Notes under the pieces: generated by a model
The model's database searches: none
Told to the model about the DNA's origin: nothing
What the model saw: only the letters and a program-made list of their open reading frames with translations
Made by a program: the position numbers and the translations under genes
Source of the DNA: Paragorgia papillata
Lineage: Eukaryota > Cnidaria > Anthozoa > Scleralcyonacea > Coralliidae
Direction: 5' to 3'
Length of the DNA stretch: 64,000 bases
NCBI GenBank assembly: GCA_035771165.1
Contig: JAWNZC010000301.1
Span: forward strand, 62,001 to 126,000
Shown here: piece after piece, positions 28,701 through 43,257 of the stretch
Position numbering within the stretch: the first letter of the stretch is position 1
Layout: each line of letters opens with the position of its first letter

Positions 28701-31700
28701 ATTAAATGACAACCTAACAAAATAAGCGTAAAGACTGCATTTATAATTAGCTGTGCTATTATAATGGCTCCTGCACAGTACTCCATGCCTTTACTGCGTA
28801 TTTCCCGCATAAACACGTTCTAAATAACAACTGTCTCTATCACGCTTATGATACAGATAAAGTTCTATATGCTGGTAACATTGAGGTAGCAAAATACCTA
28901 ACTTAAACCGTATTTTTAACAGTACTCCATCTACGGCATAAATAATATTATAATTAGATTATCTTTTAACTTATTACCACGAATTTGGTGGAGTACTGTT
29001 ATTTATCTGAGTAAAAGGGTCTGGACAGCAATAATTCAGCGCTTACAGTGAAGATTAAGTATATATCTATCACTTCACCAAAAAAACTGTCTGAAGAAGA
29101 CTCAGTTCTTTCAAATATAGACCTATTTTAGTGGAGTACTGTAGTGGAGTACTGTGCCGGTCAACCGATACGAATCGGAAACAATCGGAAAATTATTTCA
29201 CTGATACTAATAATCATCCCATAGTCGTTAATAGTAACCCTGACCTTCATTGAGTGTGTAATCAATAAAAATGTGACCCTGGTATTAATATTTATGACTT
29301 GCGCTTATTTCAGACAATCTGAGAATAATTCATTGGGACACTAAAGCATCAATTAGCTTCCTTCTTGCTTATTTCACTATCGTGGGATAAATAACGTTGC
29401 TTTACCCCTCCCCACCCCCCACCAATCAATGTTGATTTCCAGGGGATACTTCTGAGGCCTAGAAAACAAAAATTCTGTCGCAACGTTGATCGGAGGGGGA
29501 AGGGGAGGGCTCATTTTAAAGTTAAATCGCGTGTGCACATAAGTCACTTGACATACGCTGTGTCCCAATGTAATTATTTCACGATTGTCTGAAAATATTC
29601 AATATCAATTAATTGAAATTACGCACTGCCAAAATAATAAATAACGGATAAAAAGCAAACGGTGGAACTAAAATTACACGGCAGAATTATAAACGAATTA
29701 TTTCAACATTTCAATGAACGAGCTTTCGCTGTTGCGAAGACCGCAACAATTGATCAAACGATCGCACGTCTACCTAACCGAATTGACTGTGTGATGAAAG
29801 GGAGTCAAAGTGTCAAACAAAATACTAAACCCACACTCATAGGTTGTCAGTGGTTTACTTTTACTATCCGTGTCCACTTCAGTTTTTCTAAATAAGCACA
29901 AAACAGTAGAAACTTGCGTTTTATTTGGCCCGCGTATTAAATGACAACCTAACAAAATAAGCGTAAAGACTGCATTTATAATTAGCTGTGCTATTATAAT
30001 GGCTCCTGCACAGTACTCCATGCCTTTACTGCGTATTTCCCGCATAAACACGTTCTAAATAACAACTGTCTCTATCACGCTTATGATACAGATAAAGTTC
30101 TATATGCTGGTAACATTGAGGTAGCAAAATACCTAACTTAAACCGTATTTTTAACAGTACTCCATCTACGGCATAAATAATATTATAATTAGATTATCTT
30201 TTAACTTATTACCACGAATTTGGTGGAGTACTGTTATTTATCTGAGTAAAAGGGTCTGGACAGCAATAATTCAGCGCTTACAGTGAAGATTAAGTATATA
30301 TCTATCACTTCACCAAAAAAAACTGTCTGAAGAAGACTCAGTTCTTTCGAATATAGACCTATTTTAGTGGAGTACTGTAGTGGAGTACTGTGCCGGTCAA
30401 CCGATACGAATCGGAAACAATCGGAAAATTATTTCACTGATACTAATAATCATCCCATAGTCGTTAATAGTAACCCTGACCTTCATTGAGTGTGTAATCA
30501 ATAAAAATGTGACCCTGGTATTAATATTTATGACTTGCGCTTATTTCAGACAATCTGAGAATAATTCATTGGGACACTAAAGCATCAATTAGCTTCCTTC
30601 TTGCTTATTTCACTATCGTGGGATAAATAACGTTGCTTTACCCCTCCCCACCCCCCACCAATCAATGTTGATTTCCAGGGGATACTTCTGAGGCCTAGAA
30701 AACAAAAATTCTGTCGCAACGTTGATCGGAGGGGGAAGGGGAGGGCTCATTTTAAAGTTAAATCGCGTGTGCACATAAGTCACTTGACATACGCTGTGTC
30801 CCAATGTAATTATTTCACGATTGTCTGAAAATATTCAATATCAATTAATTGAAATTACGCACTGCCAAAATAATAAATAACGGATAAAAAGCAAACGGTG
30901 GAACTAAAATTACACGGCAGAATTATAAACGAATTATTTCAACATTTCAATGAACGAGCTTTCGCTGTTGCGAAGACCGCAACAATTGATCAAACGATCG
31001 CACGTCTACCTAACCGAATTGACTGTGTGATGAAAGGGAGTCAAAGTGTCAAACAAAATACTAAACCCACACTCATAGGTTGTCAGTGGTTTACTTTTAC
31101 TATCCGTGTCCACTTCAGTTTTTCTAAATAAGCACAAAACAGTAGAAACTTGCGTTTTATTTGGCCCGCGTATTAAATGACAACCTAACAAAATAAGCGT
31201 AAAGACTGCATTTATAATTAGCTGTGCTATTATAATGGCTCCTGCACAGTACTCCATGCCTTTACTGCGTATTTCCCGCATAAACACGTTCTAAATAACA
31301 ACTGTCTCTATCACGCTTATGATACAGATAAAGTTCTATATGCTGGTAACATTGAGGTAGCAAAATACCTAACTTAAACCGTATTTTTAACAGTACTCCA
31401 TCTACGGCATAAATAATATTATAATTAGATTATCTTTTAACTTATTACCACGAATTTGGTGGAGTACTGTTATTTATCTGAGTAAAAGGGTCTGGACAGC
31501 AATAATTCAGCGCTTACAGTGAAGATTAAGTATATATCTATCACTTCACCAAAAAAACTGTCTGAAGAAGACTCAGTTCTTTCGAATATAGACCTATTTT
31601 AGTGGAGTACTGTAGTGGAGTACTGTGCCGGTCAACCGATACGAATCGGAAACAATCGGAAAATTATTTCACTGATACTAATAATCATCCCATAGTCGTT

Positions 31701-34700
31701 AATAGTAACCCTGATCTTCATTGAGTGTGTAATCAATAAAAATGTGACCCTGGTATTAATATTTATGACTTGCGCTTATTTCAGACAATCTGAGAATAAT
31801 CCATTGGGACACTAAAGCATCAATTAGCTTCCTTCTTGCTTATTTCACTATCGTGGGATAAATAACGTTGCTTTACCCCTCCCCACCCCCCACCAATCAA
31901 TGTTGATTTCCAGGGGATACTTCTGAGGCCTAGAAAACAAAAATTCTGTCGCAACGTTGATCGGAGGGGGAAGGGGAGGGCTCATTTTAAAGTTAAATCG
32001 CGTGCGCACATAAGTCACTTGACATACGCTGTGTCCCAATGTAATTATTTCACGATTGTCTGAAAATATTCAATATCAATTAATTGAAATTACGCACTGC
32101 CAAAATAATAAATAACGGATAAAAAGCAAACGGTGGAACTAAAATTACACGGCAGAATTATAAACGAATTATTTCAACATTTCAATGAACGAGCTTTCGC
32201 TGTTGCGAAGACCGCAACAATTGATCAAACGATCGCACGTCTACCTAACCGAATTGACTGTGTGATGAAAGGGAGTCAAAGTGTCAAACAAAATACTAAA
32301 CCCACACTCATAGGTTGTCAGTGGTTTACTTTTACTATCCGTGTCCACTTCAGTTTTTCTAAATAAGCACAAAACAGTAGAAACTTGCGTTTTATTTGGC
32401 CCGCGTATTAAATGACAACCTAACAAAATAAGCGTAAAGACTGCATTTATAATTAGCTGTGCTATTATAATGGCTCCTGCACAGTACTCCATGCCTTTAC
32501 TGCGTATTTCCCGCATAAACACGTTCTAAATAACAACTGTCTCTATCACGCTTATGATACAGATAAAGTTCTATATGCTGGTAACATTGAGGTAGCAAAA
32601 TACCTAACTTAAACCGTATTTTTAACAGTACTCCATCTACGGCATAAATAATATTATAATTAGATTATCTTTTAACTTATTACCACGAATTTGGTGGAGT
32701 ACTGTTATTTATCTGAGTAAAAGGGTCTGGACAGCAATAATTCAGCGCTTACAGTGAAGATTAAGTATATATCTATCACTTCACCAAAAAAACTGTCGGA
32801 AGAAGACTCAGTTCTTTCGAATATAGACCTATTTTAGTGGAGAACTGTAGTGGAGTACTGTGCCGGTCAACCGATACGAATCGGAAACAATCGGAAAATT
32901 ATTTCACTGATACTAATAATCATCCCATAGTCGTTAATAGTAACCCTGACCTTCATTGAGTGTGTAATCAATAAAATTGTGACCCTGGTATTAATATTTA
33001 TGACTTGCGCTTATTTCAGACAATCTGAGAATAATTCATTGGGACACTAAAGCATCAATTAGCTTCCTTCTTGCTTATTTCACTATCGTGGGATAAATAA
33101 CGTTGCTTTACCCCTCCCCACCCCCCACCAATCAATGTTGATTTCCAGGGGATACTTCTGAGGCCTAGAAAACAAAAATTCTGTCGCAACGTTGATCGGA
33201 GGGGGAAGGGGAGGGCTCATTTTAAAGTTAAATCGCGTGTGCACATAAGTCACTTGACATACGCTGTGTCCCAATGTAATTATTTCACGATTGTCTGAAA
33301 ATATTCAATATCAATTAATTGAAATTACGCACTGCCAAAATAATAAATAACGGATAAAAAGCAAACGGTGGAACTAAAATTACACGGCAGAATTATAAAC
33401 GAATTATTTCAACATTTCAATGAACGAGCTTTCGCTGTTGCGAAGACCGCAACAATTGATCAAACGATCGCACGTCTACCTAACCGAATTGACTGTGTGA
33501 TGAAAGGGAGTCAAAGTGTCAAACAAAATACTAAACCCACACTCATAGGTTGTCAGTGGTTTACTTTTACTATCCGTGTCCACTTCAGTTTTTCTAAATA
33601 AGCACAAAACAGTAGAAACTTGCGTTTTATTTGGCCCGCGTATTAAATGACAACCTAACAAAATAAGCGTAAAGACTGCATTTATAATTAGCTGTGCTAT
33701 TATAATGGCTCCTGCACAGTACTCCATGCCTTTACTGCGTATTTCCCGCATAAACACGTTCTAAATAACAACTGTCTCTATCACGCTTATGATACAGATA
33801 AAGTTCTATATGCTGGTAACATTGAGGTAGCAAAATACCTAACTTAAACCGTATTTTTAACAGTACTCCATCTACGGCATAAATAATATTATAATTAGAT
33901 TATCTTTTAACTTATTACCACGAATTTGGTGGAGTACTGTTATTTATCTGAGTAAAAGGGTCTGGACAGCAATAATTCAGCGCTTACAGTGAAGACTAAG
34001 TATATATCTATCACTTCACCAAAAAAAACTGTCTGAAGAAGACTCAGTTCTTTCGAATATAGACCTATTTTAGTGGAGTACTGTAGTGGAGTACTGTGCC
34101 GGTCAACCGATACGAATCGGAAACAATCGGAAAATTATTTCACTGATACTAATAGTCATCCCATAGTCGTTAATAGTAACCCTGACCTTCATTGAGTGTG
34201 TAATCAATAAAAATGTGACCCTGGTATTAATATTTATGACTTGCGCTTATTTCAGACAATCTGAGAATAATTCATTGGGACACTAAAGCATCAATTAGCT
34301 TCCTTCTTGCTTATTTCACTATCGTGGGATAAATAACGTTGCTTTACCCCTCCCCACCCCCCACCAATCAATGTTGATTTCCAGGGGATACTTCTGAGGC
34401 CTAGAAAACAAAAATTCTGTCGCAACGTTGATCGGAGGGGGAAGGGGAGGGCTCATTTTAAAGTTAAATCGCGTGCGCACATAAGTCACTTGACATACGC
34501 TGTGTCCCAATGTAATTATTTCACGATTGTCTGAAAATATTCAATATCAATTAATTGAAATTACGCACTGCCAAAATAATAAATAACGGATAAAAAGCAA
34601 ACGGTGGAACTAAAATTACACGGCAGAATTATAAACGAATTATTTCAACATTTCAATGAACGAGCTTTCGCTGTTGCGAAGACCGCAACAATTGATCAAA

Positions 34701-35838
34701 CGATCGCACGTCTACCTAACCGAATTGACTGTGTGATGAAAGGGAGTCAAAGTGTCAAACAAAATACTAAACCCACACTCATAGGTTGTCAGTGGTTTAC
34801 TTTTACTATCCGTGTCCACTTCGGTTGTTCTAAATAAGCACAAAACAGTAGAAACTTGCGTTTTATTTGGCCCGCGTATTAAATGACAACCTAACAAAAT
34901 AAGCGTAAAGACTGCATTTATAATTAGCTGTGCTATTATAATGGCTCCTGCACAGTACTCCATGCCTTTACTGCGTATTTCCGCATAAACACGTTCTAAA
35001 TAACAACTGTCTCTATCACGCTTATGATACAGATAAAGTTCTATATGCTGGTAACATTGAGGTAGCAAAATACCTAACTTAAACCGTATTTTTAACAGTA
35101 CTCCATCTACGGCATAAATAATATTATAATTAGATTATCTTTTAACTTATTACCACGAATTTGGTGGAGTACTGTTATTTATCTGAGTAAAAGGGTCTGG
35201 ACAGCAATAATTCAGCGCTTACAGTGAAGATTAAGTATATATCTATCACTTCAACCAAAAAAACTGTCTGAAGAAGACTCAGTTCTTTCGAATATAGACC
35301 TATTTTAGTGGAGTACTGTAGTGGAGTACTGTGCCGGTCAACCGATACGAATCGGAAACAATCGGAAAATTATTTCACTGATACTAATAGTCATCCCATA
35401 GTCGTTAATAGTAACCCTGACCTTCATTGAGTGTGTAATCAATAAAAATGTGACCCTGGTATTAATATTTATGACTTGCGCTTATTTCAGACAATCTGAG
35501 AATAATTCATTGGGACACTAAAGCATCAATTAGCTTCCTTCTTGCTTATTTCACTATCGTGGGATAAATAACGTTGCTTTACCCCTCCCCACCCCCCACC
35601 AATCAATGTTGATTTCCAGGGGATACTTCTGAGGCCTAGAAAACAAAAATTCTGTCGCAACGTTGATCGGAGGGGAAAGGGGAGGGCTCATTTTAAAGTT
35701 AAATCGCGTGCGCACATAAGTCACTTGACATACGCTGTGTCCCAATGTAATTATTTCACGATTGTCTGAAAATATTCAATATCAATTAATTGAAATTACG
35801 CACTGCCAAAATAATAAATAACGGATAAAAAGCAAACG

Positions 35839-38800
35839 GTGGAACTAAAATTACACGGCAGAATTATAAACGAATTATTTCAACATTTCAATGAACGAGC
35901 TTTCGCTGTTGCGAAGACCGCAACAATTGATCAAACGATCGCACGTCTACCTAACCGAATTGACTGTGTGATGAAAGGGAGTCAAAGTGTCAAACAAAAT
36001 ACTAAACCCACACTCATAGGTTGTCAGTGGTTTACTTTTACTATCCGTGTCCACTTCAGTTTTTCTAAATAAGCACAAAACAGTAGAAACTTGCGTTTTA
36101 TTTGGCCCGCGTATTAAATGACAACCTAACAAAATAAGCGTAAAGACTGCATTTATAATTAGCTGTGCTATTATAATGGCTCCTGCACAGTACTCCATGC
36201 CTTTACTGCGTATTTCCCGCATAAACACGTTCTAAATAACAACTGTCTCTATCACGCTTATGATACAGATAAAGTTCTATATGCTGGTAACATTGAGGTA
36301 GCAAAATACCTAACTTAAACCGTATTTTTAACAGTACTCCATCTACGGCATAAATAATATTATAATTAGATTATCTTTTAACTTATTACCACGAATTTGG
36401 TGGAGTACTGTTATTTATCTGAGTAAAAGGGTCTGGACAGCAATAATTCAGCGCTTACAGTGAAGATTAAGTAAATATCTATCACTTCACCAAAAAAACT
36501 GTCTAAAGAAGACTCAGTTCTTTCGAATATAGACCTATTTTAGTGGAGTACTGTAGTGGAGTACTGTGCCGGTCAACCGATACGAATCGGAAACAATCGG
36601 AAAATTATTTCACTGATACTAATAGTCATCCCATAGTCGTTAATAGTAACCCTGACCTTCATTGAGTGTGTAATCAATAAAAATGTGACCCTGGTATTAA
36701 TATTTATGACTTGCGCTTATTTCAGACAATCTGAGAATAATTCATTGGGACACTAAAGCATCAATTAGCTTCCTTCTTGCTTATTTCACTATCGTGGGAT
36801 AAATAACGTTGCTTTACCCCTCCCCACCCCCCACCAATCAATGTTGATTTCCAGGGGATACTTCTGAGGCCTAGAAAACAAAAATTCTGTCGCAACGTTG
36901 ATCGGAGGGGGAAAGGGGAGGGCTCATTTTAAAGTTAAATCGCGTGCGCACATAAGTCACTTGACATACGCTGTGTCCCAATGTAATTATTTCACGATTG
37001 TCTGAAAATATTCAATATCAATTAATTGAAATTACGCACTGCCAAAATAATAAATAACGGATAAAAAGCAAACGGTGGAACTAAAATTACACGGCAGAAT
37101 TATAAACGAATTATTTCAACATTTCAATGAACGAGCTTTCGCTGTTGCGAAGACCGCAACAATTGATCAAAACGATCGCACGTCTACCTAACCGAATTGA
37201 CTGTGTGATGAAAGGGAGTCAAAGTGTCAAACAAAATACTAAAACCCACACTCATAGGTTGTCAGTGGTTTACTTTTACTATCCGTGTCCACTTCGGTTG
37301 TTCTAAATAAGCACAAAACAGTAGAAACTTGCGTTTTATTTGGCCCGCGTATTAAATGACAACCTAACAAAATAAGCGTAAAGACTGCATTTATAATTAG
37401 CTGTGCTATTAAAATGGCTCCTGCACAGTACTCCATGCCTTTACTGCGTATTTTCCGCATAAACACGTTCTAAATAACAACTGTCTCTATCACGCTTATG
37501 ATACAGATAAAGTTCTATATGCTGGTAACATTGAGGTAGCAAAATACCTAACTTAAACCGTATTTTTAACAGTACTCCATCTACGTATAAATAATATTAT
37601 AATTAGATTATCTTTTAACTTATTACCACGAATTTGGTGGAGTACTGTTATTTATCTGAGTAAAAGGGTCTGGACAGCAATAATTCAGCGCTTACAGTGA
37701 AGATTAAGTATATATCTATCACTTCAACAAAAAAACTGTCTGAAGAAGACTCAGTTCTTTCGAATATAGACCTATTTTAGTGGAGTACTGTAGTGGAGTA
37801 CTGTGCCGGTCAACCGATACGAATCGGAAACAATCGGAAAATTATTTCACTGATACTAATAGTCATCCCATAGTCGTTAATAGTAACCCTGACCTTCATT
37901 GAGTGTGTAATCAATAAAAATGTGACCCTGGTATTAATATTTATGACTTGCGCTTATTTCAGACAATCTGAGAATAATTCATTGGGACACTAAAGCATCA
38001 ATTAGCTTCCTTCTTGCTTATTTCACTATCGTGGGATAAATAACGTTGCTTTACCCCTCCCCACCCCCCACCAATCAATGTTGATTTCCAGGGGATACTT
38101 CTGAGACCTAGAAAACAAAAATTCTGTCGCAACCCTGATCGGAGGGGAAGGGGAGGGCACATTTTAAAGTTAAATCGCGTGCGCACATAAGTCACTTGAC
38201 ATACGCTGTATCCCAATGTAATTATTCCACGATTGTCTGAAAATATTCAATATCAATTAATTGAAATTACGCACTGCCAAAATAATAAATAACGGATAAA
38301 AAGCAAACGGTGGAACTAAAATTACACGGCAGAATTATAAACGAATTATTTCAACATTTCAATGAACGAGCTTTCGCTGTTGCGAAGACCGCAACAATTG
38401 ATCAAACGATCGCACGTCTACCTAACCGAATTGACTGTGTGATGAAAGGGAGTCAAAGTGTCAAACAAAATACTAAACCCACACTCATAGGTTGTCAGTG
38501 GTTTACTTTTACTATCCGTGTCCACTTCGGTTGTTCTAAATAAGCACAAAACAGTAGAAACTTGCGTTTTATTTGGCCCGCGTATTAAATGACAACCTAA
38601 CAAAAATAAGCGTAAAGACTGCATTTATAATTAGCTGTGCTATTATAATGGCTCCTGCACAGTACTCCATGCCTTTACTGCGTATTTCCCGCATAAACAC
38701 GTTCTAAATAACAACTGTCTCTATCACGCTTATGATACAGATAAAGTTCTATATGCTGGTAACATTGAGGTAGCAAAATACCTAACTTAAACCGTATTTT

Positions 38801-41800
38801 TAACAGTACTCCATCTACGGCATAAATAATATTATAATTAGATTATCTTTTAACTTATTACCACGAATTTGGTGGAGTACTGTTATTTATCTGAGTAAAA
38901 GGGTCTGGACAGCAATAATTCAGCGCTTACAGTGAAGACTAAGTAAATATCTATCACTTCAACAAAAAAACTGTCTAAAGAAGACTCAGTTCTTTCGAAT
39001 ATAGACCTATTTTAGTGGAGTACTGTAGTGGAGTACTGTGCCGGTCAACCGATACGAATCGGAAACAATCGGAAAATTATTTCACTGATACTAATAGTCA
39101 TCCCATAGTCGTTAATAGTAACCCTGACCTTCATTGAGTGTGTAATCAATAAAAATGTGACCCTGGTATTAATATTTATGACTTGCGCTTATTTCAGACA
39201 ATCTGAGAATAATTCATTGGGACACTAAAGCATCAATTAGCTTCCTTCTTGCTTATTTCACTATCGTGGGATAAATAACGTTGCTTTACCCCTCCCCACC
39301 CCCCACCAATCAATGTTGATTTCCAGGGGATACTTCTGAGGCCTAGAAAACAAAAATTCTGTCGCAACGTTGATCGGAGGGGGAAGGGGAGGGCTCATTT
39401 TAAAGTTTAAATCGCGTGCGCACATAAGTCACTTGACATACGCTGTGTCCCAATGTAATTATTTCACGATTGTCTGAAAATATTCAATATCAATTAATTG
39501 AAATTACGCACTGCCAAAATAATAAATAACGGATAAAAAGCAAACGGTGGAACTAAAATTACACGGCAGAATTATAAACGAATTATTTCAACATTTCAAT
39601 GAACGAGCTTTCGCTGTTGCGAAGACCGCAACAATTGATCAAACGATCGCACGTCTACCTAACCGAATTGACTGTGTGATGAAAGGGAGTCAAAGTGTCA
39701 AACAAAATACTAAACCGACACTCATAGGTTGTCAGTGGTTTACTTTTACTATCCGTGTCCACTTCGGTTGTTCTAAATAAGCACAAAACAGTAGAAACTT
39801 GCGTTTTATTTGGCCCGCGTATTAAATGACAACCTAACAAAATAAGCGTAAAGACTGCATTTATAATTAGCTGTGCTATTATAATGGCTCCTGCACAGTA
39901 CTCCATGCCTTTACTGCGTATTTTCCGCATAAACACGTTCTAAAATAACAACTGTCTCTATCACGCTTATGATACAGATAAAGTTCTATATGCTGGTAAC
40001 ATTGAGGTAGCAAAATATCTAACTTAAACCGTATTTTTAACAGTACTCCATCTACGGCATAAATAATATTATAATTAGATTATCTTTTAACTTATTACCA
40101 CGAATTTGGTGGAGTACTGTTATTTATCTGAGTAAAAGGGTCTGGACAGCAATAATTCAGCGCTTACAGTGAAGATTAAGTATATATCTATCACTTCAAC
40201 AAAAAAACTGTCTGAAGAAGACTCAGTTCTTTCGAATATAGACCTATTTTAGTGGAGTACTGTAGTGGAGTACTGTGCCGGTCAACCGATACGAATCGGA
40301 AACAATCGGAAAATTATTTCACTGATACTAATAGTCATCCCATAGTCGTTAATAGTAACCCTGACCTTCATTGAGTGTGTAATCAATAAAAATGTGACCC
40401 TGGTATTAATATTTATGACTTGCGCTTATTTCAGACAATCTGAGAATAATTCATTGGGACACTAAAGCATCAATTAGCTTCCTTCTTGCTTATTTCACTA
40501 TCGTGGGATAAATAACGTTGCTTTAACCCCTCCCCACCCCCTACCAATCAATGTTGATTTCCAGGGGATACTTCTGAGGCCTAGAAAACAAAAATTCTGT
40601 CGCAACGTTGATCGGAGGGGGAAGGGGAGGGCTCATTTTAAAGTTAAATCGCGTGCGCACATAAGTCACTTGACATACGCTGTGTCCCAATGTAATTATT
40701 TCACGATTGTCTGAAAATATTCAATATCAATTAATTGAAATTACGCACTGCCAAAATAATAAATAACGGATAAAAAGCAAACGGTGGAATTAAAATTACA
40801 CGGCAGAATTATAAACGAATTATTTCAACATTTCAATGAACGAGCTTTCGCTGTTGCGAAGACCGCAACAATTGATCAAACGATCGCACGTCTACCTAAC
40901 CGAATTTACTGTGTGATGAAAGGGAGTCAAAGTTTCAAACAAAATACTAAACCCACACTCATAGGTTGTCAGTGGTTTACTTTTACTATCCGTGTCCACT
41001 TCGGTTGTTCTAAATAAGCACAAAACAGTAGAAACTTGCGTTTTATTTGGCCCGCGTATTAAATGACAACCTAACAAAATAAGCGTAAAGACTGCATTTA
41101 TAATTAGCTGTGCTATTATAATGGCTCCTGCACAGTACTCCATGCCTTTACTGCGTATTTCCCGCATAAACACGTTCTAAATAACAACTGTCTCTATCAC
41201 GCTTATGATACAGATAAAGTTCTATATGCTGGTAACATTGAGGTAGCAAAATACCTAACTTAAACCGTATTTTTAACAGTACTCCATCTACGGCATAAAT
41301 AATATTATAATTAGATTATCTTTTAACTTATTACCACGAATTTGGTGGAGTACTGTTATTTATCTGAGTAAAAGGGTCTGGACAGCAATAATTCAGCGCT
41401 TACAGTGAAGATTAAGTAAATATATCTATCACTTCAACAAAAAAAACTGTCTAAAGAAGACTCAGTTCTTTCGAATATAGACCTATTTTAGTGGAGTACT
41501 GTAGTGGAGTACTGTGCCGGTCAACCGATACGAATCGGAAACAATCGGAAAATTATTTCACTGATACTAATAGTCATCCCATAGTCGTTAATAGTAACCC
41601 TGACCTTCATTGAGTGTGTAATCAATAAAAAACGTGACCCTGGTATTAATATTTATGACTTGCGCTTATTTCAGACAATCTGAGAATAATTCATTGGGAC
41701 ACTAAAGCATCAATTAGCTTCCTTCTTGCTTATTTCACTATCGTGGGATAAATAACGTTGCTTTACCCCTCCCCACCCCCCACCAATCAATGTTGATTTC

Positions 41801-43257
41801 CAGGGATACTTCTGAGGCCTAGAAAACAAAAATTCTGTCGCAACGTTGATCGGAGGGGGAAGGGGAGGGCTCATTTTAAAGTTAAATCGCGTGCGCACAT
41901 AAGTCACTTGACATACGCTGTGTCCCAATGTAATTATTTCACGATTGTCTGAAAATATTCAATATCAATTAATTGAAATTACGCACTGCCAAAATAATAA
42001 ATAACGGATAAAAAGCAAACGGTGGAACTAAAATTACACGGCAGAATTATAAACGAATTATTTCAACATTTCAATGAACGAGCTTTCGCTGTTGCGAAGA
42101 CCGCAACAATTGATCAAACGATCGCACGTCTACCTAACCGAATTGACTGTGTGATGAAAGGGAGTCAAAGTGTCAAACAAAATACTAAACCGACACTCAT
42201 AGGTTGTCAGTGGTTTACTTTTACTATCCGTGTCCACTTCGGTTGTTCTAAATAAGCACAAAACAGTAGAAACTTGCGTTTTAATTTGGCCCGCGTATTA
42301 AATGACAACCTAACAAAATAAGCGTAAAGACTGCATTTATAATTAGCTGTGCTATTATAATGGCTCCTGCACAGTACTCCATGCCTTTACTGCGTATTTC
42401 CCGCATAAACACGTTCTAAATAACAACTGTCTCTATCACGCTTATGATACAGATAAAGTTCTATATGCTGGTAACATTGAGGTAGCAAAATATCTAACTT
42501 AAACCGTATTTTTAACAGTACTCCATCTACGGCATAAATAATATTATAATTAGATTATCTTTTAACTTATTACAACGAATTTGGTGGAGTACTGTTATTT
42601 ATCTGAGTAAAAGGGTCTGGACAGCAATAATTCAGCGCTTACAGTGAAGATTAAGTATATATCTATCACTTCAACAAAAAAACTGTCTGAAGAACACTCA
42701 GTTCTTTCGAATATAGACCTATTTTAGTGGAGTACTGTAGTGGAGTACTGTGCCGGTCAACCGATACGAATCGGAAACAATCGGAAAATTATTTCACTGA
42801 TACTAATAGTCATCCCATAGTCGTTAATAGTAACCCTGACCTTCATTGAGTGTGTAATCAATAAAAATGTGACCCTGGTATTAATATTTATGACTTGCGC
42901 TTATTTCAGACAATCTGAGAATAATTCATTGGGACACTAAAGCATCAATTAGCTTCCTTCTTGCTTATTTCAGTATCGTGGGATAAATAACGTTGCTTTA
43001 CCCCTCCCCACCCCCTACCAATCAATGTTGATTTCCAGGGGATACTTCTGAGGCCTAGAAAACAAAAATTCTGTCGCACCGTTGATCGGAGGGGGAAGGG
43101 GAGGGCTCATTTTAAAGTTAAATCGCGTGCGCACATAAGTCACTTGACATACGCTGTGTCCCAATGTAATTATTTCACGATTGTCTGAAAATATTCAATA
43201 TCAATTAATTGAAATTACGCACTGCCAAAATAATAAATAACGGATAAAAAGCAAACG
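35839..43257 (+). repeat. Zone of alternating satellite variants (dimeric higher-order repeat)
   Basis: Six consecutive units alternate. Those starting at 35839, 38310 and 40784 carry AAGTAAATAT and CTGTCTAAAGAAG. Those at about 37075, 39547 and 42022 carry AAGTATATAT and CTGTCTGAAGAA. Other markers also alternate in part, for example AATATCTAAC in 39547 and 42022. The period is about 2,475 bp. The pattern stops at the unit starting at 43258. Confidence 0.7.
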
